A stretch of DNA of 64,000 nucleotides from Apiospora phragmitis. Taxonomy: Eukaryota; Ascomycota; Sordariomycetes; Amphisphaeriales; Apiosporaceae. Shown one piece after another: positions 60,859 through 64,000 of this stretch; position 1 is the stretch's first letter; each line of letters starts with the position of its first letter. The stretch is taken from the NCBI GenBank assembly GCA_038363925.1, contig JAQQWL010000004.1, positions 1,550,001-1,614,000 of the forward strand, written 5' to 3'. The notes below the pieces were generated by a model. That model searched no databases. It saw nothing but the letters and a program-made list of their open reading frames with translations, and was not told where the DNA came from. A program made the translations under genes and the position numbers.

Positions 60859-63441
60859 GGCAACAAGCAATGATGACGGGCCGGTGGCCTGATGGCCTGA
60901 CGGGAACCTTGCGACTCAAGCACAAGGTCGAATGTTTCTTGCGCAATGAAAGTGGCCAGTGTCTGTAGGAAGCCCCCCACGTCTCTTGGAAAAGTGAAGA
61001 TAGTTCGGTTTAAGGCGGTTGTTGAGGGCTTTCGAAGGCTCAAAAGGCGGGACGGTGGTGAAGTGGGACGAGGGGTGCTTTTGTAAGGACGGGGAAGCTT
61101 TTTTATTAGTCAAGGCGCCTTTTCGATAGGGACTTATGAGGGAGGGTAGCAGAAGCTCTTCTGACCCGAACTCCTCTCTTTTCCCCAACCGCCAACGGGC
61201 CCTACGACAAGCCCAGCCAGTTCCCGATACCTAGCTGGGCAGGTATGGGCTTCATTGGCTGCTAGCTACATGGCTCACTGCAAGTACTACGTTGAGTGCG
61301 GGGATACAGTACTGTAGAGCCTTCACCCCCATCCCTCTTCCGTACTAAATCTCCGGCCATTACATAAATCTCCTGCAGTCCAATCGTAGACTCTAGACGA
61401 CCCTTCCTTTGGTATTATCCATCAATTGGCTGAGAAAGATAGATATTGATTGCTGAGAGACAATGTACGATTCCAAATAGAGCTAAATATATGTTTATTT
61501 GCGCTGTCTGCCTACAGTAGGTGCACTGTTCATGCTGTACATACTTACATCAGGTGTATAAGTACGGAGTAGGTAGCCTGCCTAGAAGATTTTGAGTGCT
61601 CAACGATCAATTGGAGCGGAACACTGAGCAGAAAGTCCGCATGCTGGAAGCCTATTTGCGTAGCCCAGGTCATGTGCACTAATTCGGAGCTCGGCCGGAT
61701 TACTTGTATTTGTAAACCATCGCCTCAAGTCCTACGGGCATCGCAAGAACGAATGGGACGGACCAGTGCAATGGATCGTTCGAATCATAAAGTCTCTTCT
61801 ATCGAGGGCCTGCGCTGCGGCTGGTCCAAAAAGGGTCACGAGCATACGGGGGACGTGGCTGCGTGGACGAGTGAAAATGAAAAGCAGCGCTGTACGAAAA
61901 ACCTTCGATTGGTCTGATAAGCTGGCCGATTGTTCCCAACTGATCAGTCAGATCTGGGGCTACCTTGCATCCCTATGTGCAACCCACCTCAGCGGTCTAG
62001 CCAGTCAATGAATAGCAACGCGCATGCGCTTGATGTTCTTCCAGTCAGCGTACAAAAGCACCTCGGTCATCTCGGTGTAATGATGGCATCCACATCCAAC
62101 GGGAGAGACATGAAATCGCATTGGAAATCTAGAAAATTGGCCAATCAAAAGCATTGTTGCGTCAAGAATCAGAGTTCCAAGAGCAAGATGGAAAATTGGC
62201 GTGGCACAATATGCATATGTCCTGCAATAGCGTATTGGTTTTCTTTTCTTTTCCGTCTTGCCAAGAGCAAGGCGCGAGAAAATCGTAAAATCGGATATCT
62301 ACATGTACCTGAGTGGCGGTCGAGGAGCAATTATTATGGCTATGAAATAATATGCCAGTCCTGATTCCGTAGAACGTTTTCTTTCAGAGAGCGTAGTCAT
62401 AAATTCTACGAGCTGCTTCGCGAACTGCCGCTCTGGAAGCTAAGGATCTGTCTGGTCTCAGGGTACCCTGCGTCGGATTCACCTGCAGACCGCGGAAGTC
62501 TGACCTTCCCGCTCACCGAAAAATGGGGATGCCGGTAAGACATGGGAAGTCACGTTGGACAGCTCCCCTAGCTATACACTAGTCGCTGACCTCAATTGAT
62601 TAATATCACTAATATGAGCCTTTATTACAACGCTCCCCCGGAATTTGATTCGCAAGTCAATTCCTCCATTGTCAATAAATCCAGCTGAGTACCAGGAACG
62701 AATTGGCGGTGTAGAAAGGTCTGCCGGGCCTGTGTGATGTCATAACCTATGTCACGCTGGATTCCAGCTCTTCGCCCTGCAAATCGATAGTTGTGATAGG
62801 CTCAGCTGAAGTGTCCCCAGATCTGATTTACCCCAGGGGGGAAAGACACGCGACCCAGATACAGGGAGGATCGGACGGAGACTCCTTTCGCCCCCTGATC
62901 TGATGCGAGGTCACATGAACCATGCCTGTACACTCTGACCACGTCCGTCAAATAGAACAAACCCCGAATGTGTTTGTATGTCTTATCGAGGGATAGAGTA
63001 TTCCATGCTTTAGATTGAAACCAGCTTTATTCATACGTTGTTCGGCGGGTATGCCGGGTATCTAATGGTGACTTAACTATAAGCGTTGACGGCAACCTCG
63101 ATTGGAGTCATCATCATTGCCACCGTCCAGTTCATGTCAATCAACTGTCTTCACCCCCCTCTGGAGTGACCGCCTTCCATTCTGCGACAGTGATGATGCG
63201 GGAAAATCAAAATCATCGCGGTATAACTGCGTCTTGTTTATGACATGGTGCAGTGAAAAGGAAACGGGACGAATTAACAAACGCAAAGTCCACAGGACTA
63301 ACTCCTGCTTATTCGGCCTCTTTTTATGCCGCCTCAGGAAACTCCAATGCAATGCATTAATGGATACTGCCCATGTTTCCCCGAAGCCAATAATACAGTG
63401 TACAAGGGGTAAGTTCAGGAACCAGAGGATTAGTCGTCCCA
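60859..63441. other. 2.6-kb intergenic region
   Basis: The first part (60860-61250) is the promoter and leader of the divergent Zn2Cys6 gene. From 61250 to 63440 I find no supported gene. Frames at 61930-62364 and 63102-63560 lack family features, and the latter overlaps the TAF14 terminator. No RNA or repeat is recognised. Confidence 0.5.
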
Positions 63442-64000
63442 CTAGGCCACCTTCTTCTGATCAACCTAGTAGAGTAGGTCAGTATAAGTATTGCGCGCAG
63501 TGGGACGGTGACTTACCAAGAAATCCCAGATCATGCGAGCCAGGTTGTCTGGCAGCGTGAAGAGATCAACTGAGAACTCGCCCATCTCCATGTCATTCTT
63601 CGTGTAGGTATCCTCGTTCTTGTGGTCGTGGATCATCTGGATGACGTGCAGCAGGTCGTCCTCGTCAAGCTTGGTCATGGCATCTGCCATCTTCTCGAAA
63701 TCCCACTGGTTTTTCCGCTTCTTGCCGTCGTTGGCCTTGCGAACCTTGTTGACCTTGGGATCCTCCTCGGTGCTAACGGGGCCGGTCTCGCGCAGGATGT
63801 TGAGCAGGGCCTGGGAAGGGTTCTTGAAGGTGACGGTCTGGAGAACTTCGTATCGGGGCGACTGGAAGTTGAGGTCGTGGTATACAGTGGTCTTACCACC
63901 CTTCTCGGTCGTGAACATGTCAATGGACATCTCGAACTCGCCCCATCCCTCATTCTTACAGGTGAACGGAGGCTCTGTGAAAGCTGCACGCACACTGTCA
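63442..64000 (-). CDS. TAF14: YEATS-domain protein TAF14, C-terminal part, runs off window end
   Basis: TAF14 is a YEATS subunit shared by TFIID, TFIIF and chromatin complexes. The visible part has the end of the YEATS fold (TEPPFTCKNEGWGEFEMSID, KTTVYHDLNF), a basic linker, and the C-terminal ET-like domain (MADAMTKLDEDDLLHVIQMI, EFSVDLFTLPDNLARMIWDF). A 51-nt intron (63466-63516, GTAAGT donor) joins WDFL to a short last exon, VDQKKVA, ending at TAG 63442-63444. The alternative without splicing would add 14 residues unlike the family. The start lies beyond the window. Confidence 0.88.

Overview
The window is nuclear DNA of a filamentous ascomycete. Genes carry short GT-AG introns (mostly 48-102 nt) with CTAAC/CTGAC-like branch points, and the gene families are typical of Pezizomycotina. 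A griseofulvin-type cluster next to a chimeric terpene synthase suggests a Sordariomycete, possibly Xylariales, but the sequence alone does not settle this.

Layout. (1) 1-7735, housekeeping: DNA ligase IV (partial), PIF1 helicase, EDC3 decapping enhancer. (2) 9224-9566: a small secreted chitin-binding (CBM14-like) protein. (3) 10547-20580: a terpenoid cluster of one divergent P450, a two-domain class I terpene cyclase/prenyltransferase, a secreted BBE-like FAD oxidoreductase and a second P450. (4) 21209-26626: a divergent lactam-utilisation pair, lamB (PxpA-like) and lamA (biotin carboxylase, PxpC-like, PxpB-like and biotinyl domains in one protein), with several GATA sites in the shared promoter. 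(5) 27378-29784: a degenerate kinase-like gene. (6) 30325-48972: a cluster matching the griseofulvin (gsf) pathway. From right to left it holds a TE-less non-reducing PKS (gsfA), three O-methyltransferases (gsfB, C, D), a PRISE-type reductase (gsfE), a P450 (gsfF), an ankyrin remnant (gsfG) and a flavin halogenase (gsfI), in the A-B-C-D-E-F-G-I order I recall from Penicillium. (7) 50400-54418, decayed sequence: a secreted-protein fragment, a Ty3/gypsy remnant and a BCS1-like AAA ATPase. (8) 54874-64000: a CFEM-GPCR (Pth11-like), an intron-containing tRNA-Leu(AAG), a large Zn(II)2Cys6 regulator and TAF14 (partial).

How the clusters would work. GsfA would make a heptaketide benzophenone. GsfB and GsfC methylate it, GsfI chlorinates it, GsfF couples the phenols to the grisan spirocycle, GsfD methylates again and GsfE reduces the enone. 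Here GsfB looks intact and GsfA carries only single-base indels. gsfC and gsfD have each lost the catalytic middle of the enzyme. gsfD, gsfF and gsfI carry in-frame stop codons, and gsfG is a stub. The promoters of these genes still share a GCTTAC motif about 165-260 bp upstream of the starts.

Caution on quality. Single-base indels, mostly in homopolymers, break even essential genes (PIF1 once, EDC3 twice), so many frameshifts here are probably sequencing or assembly errors. Stop codons without a frame change and large internal deletions are better evidence of real decay.
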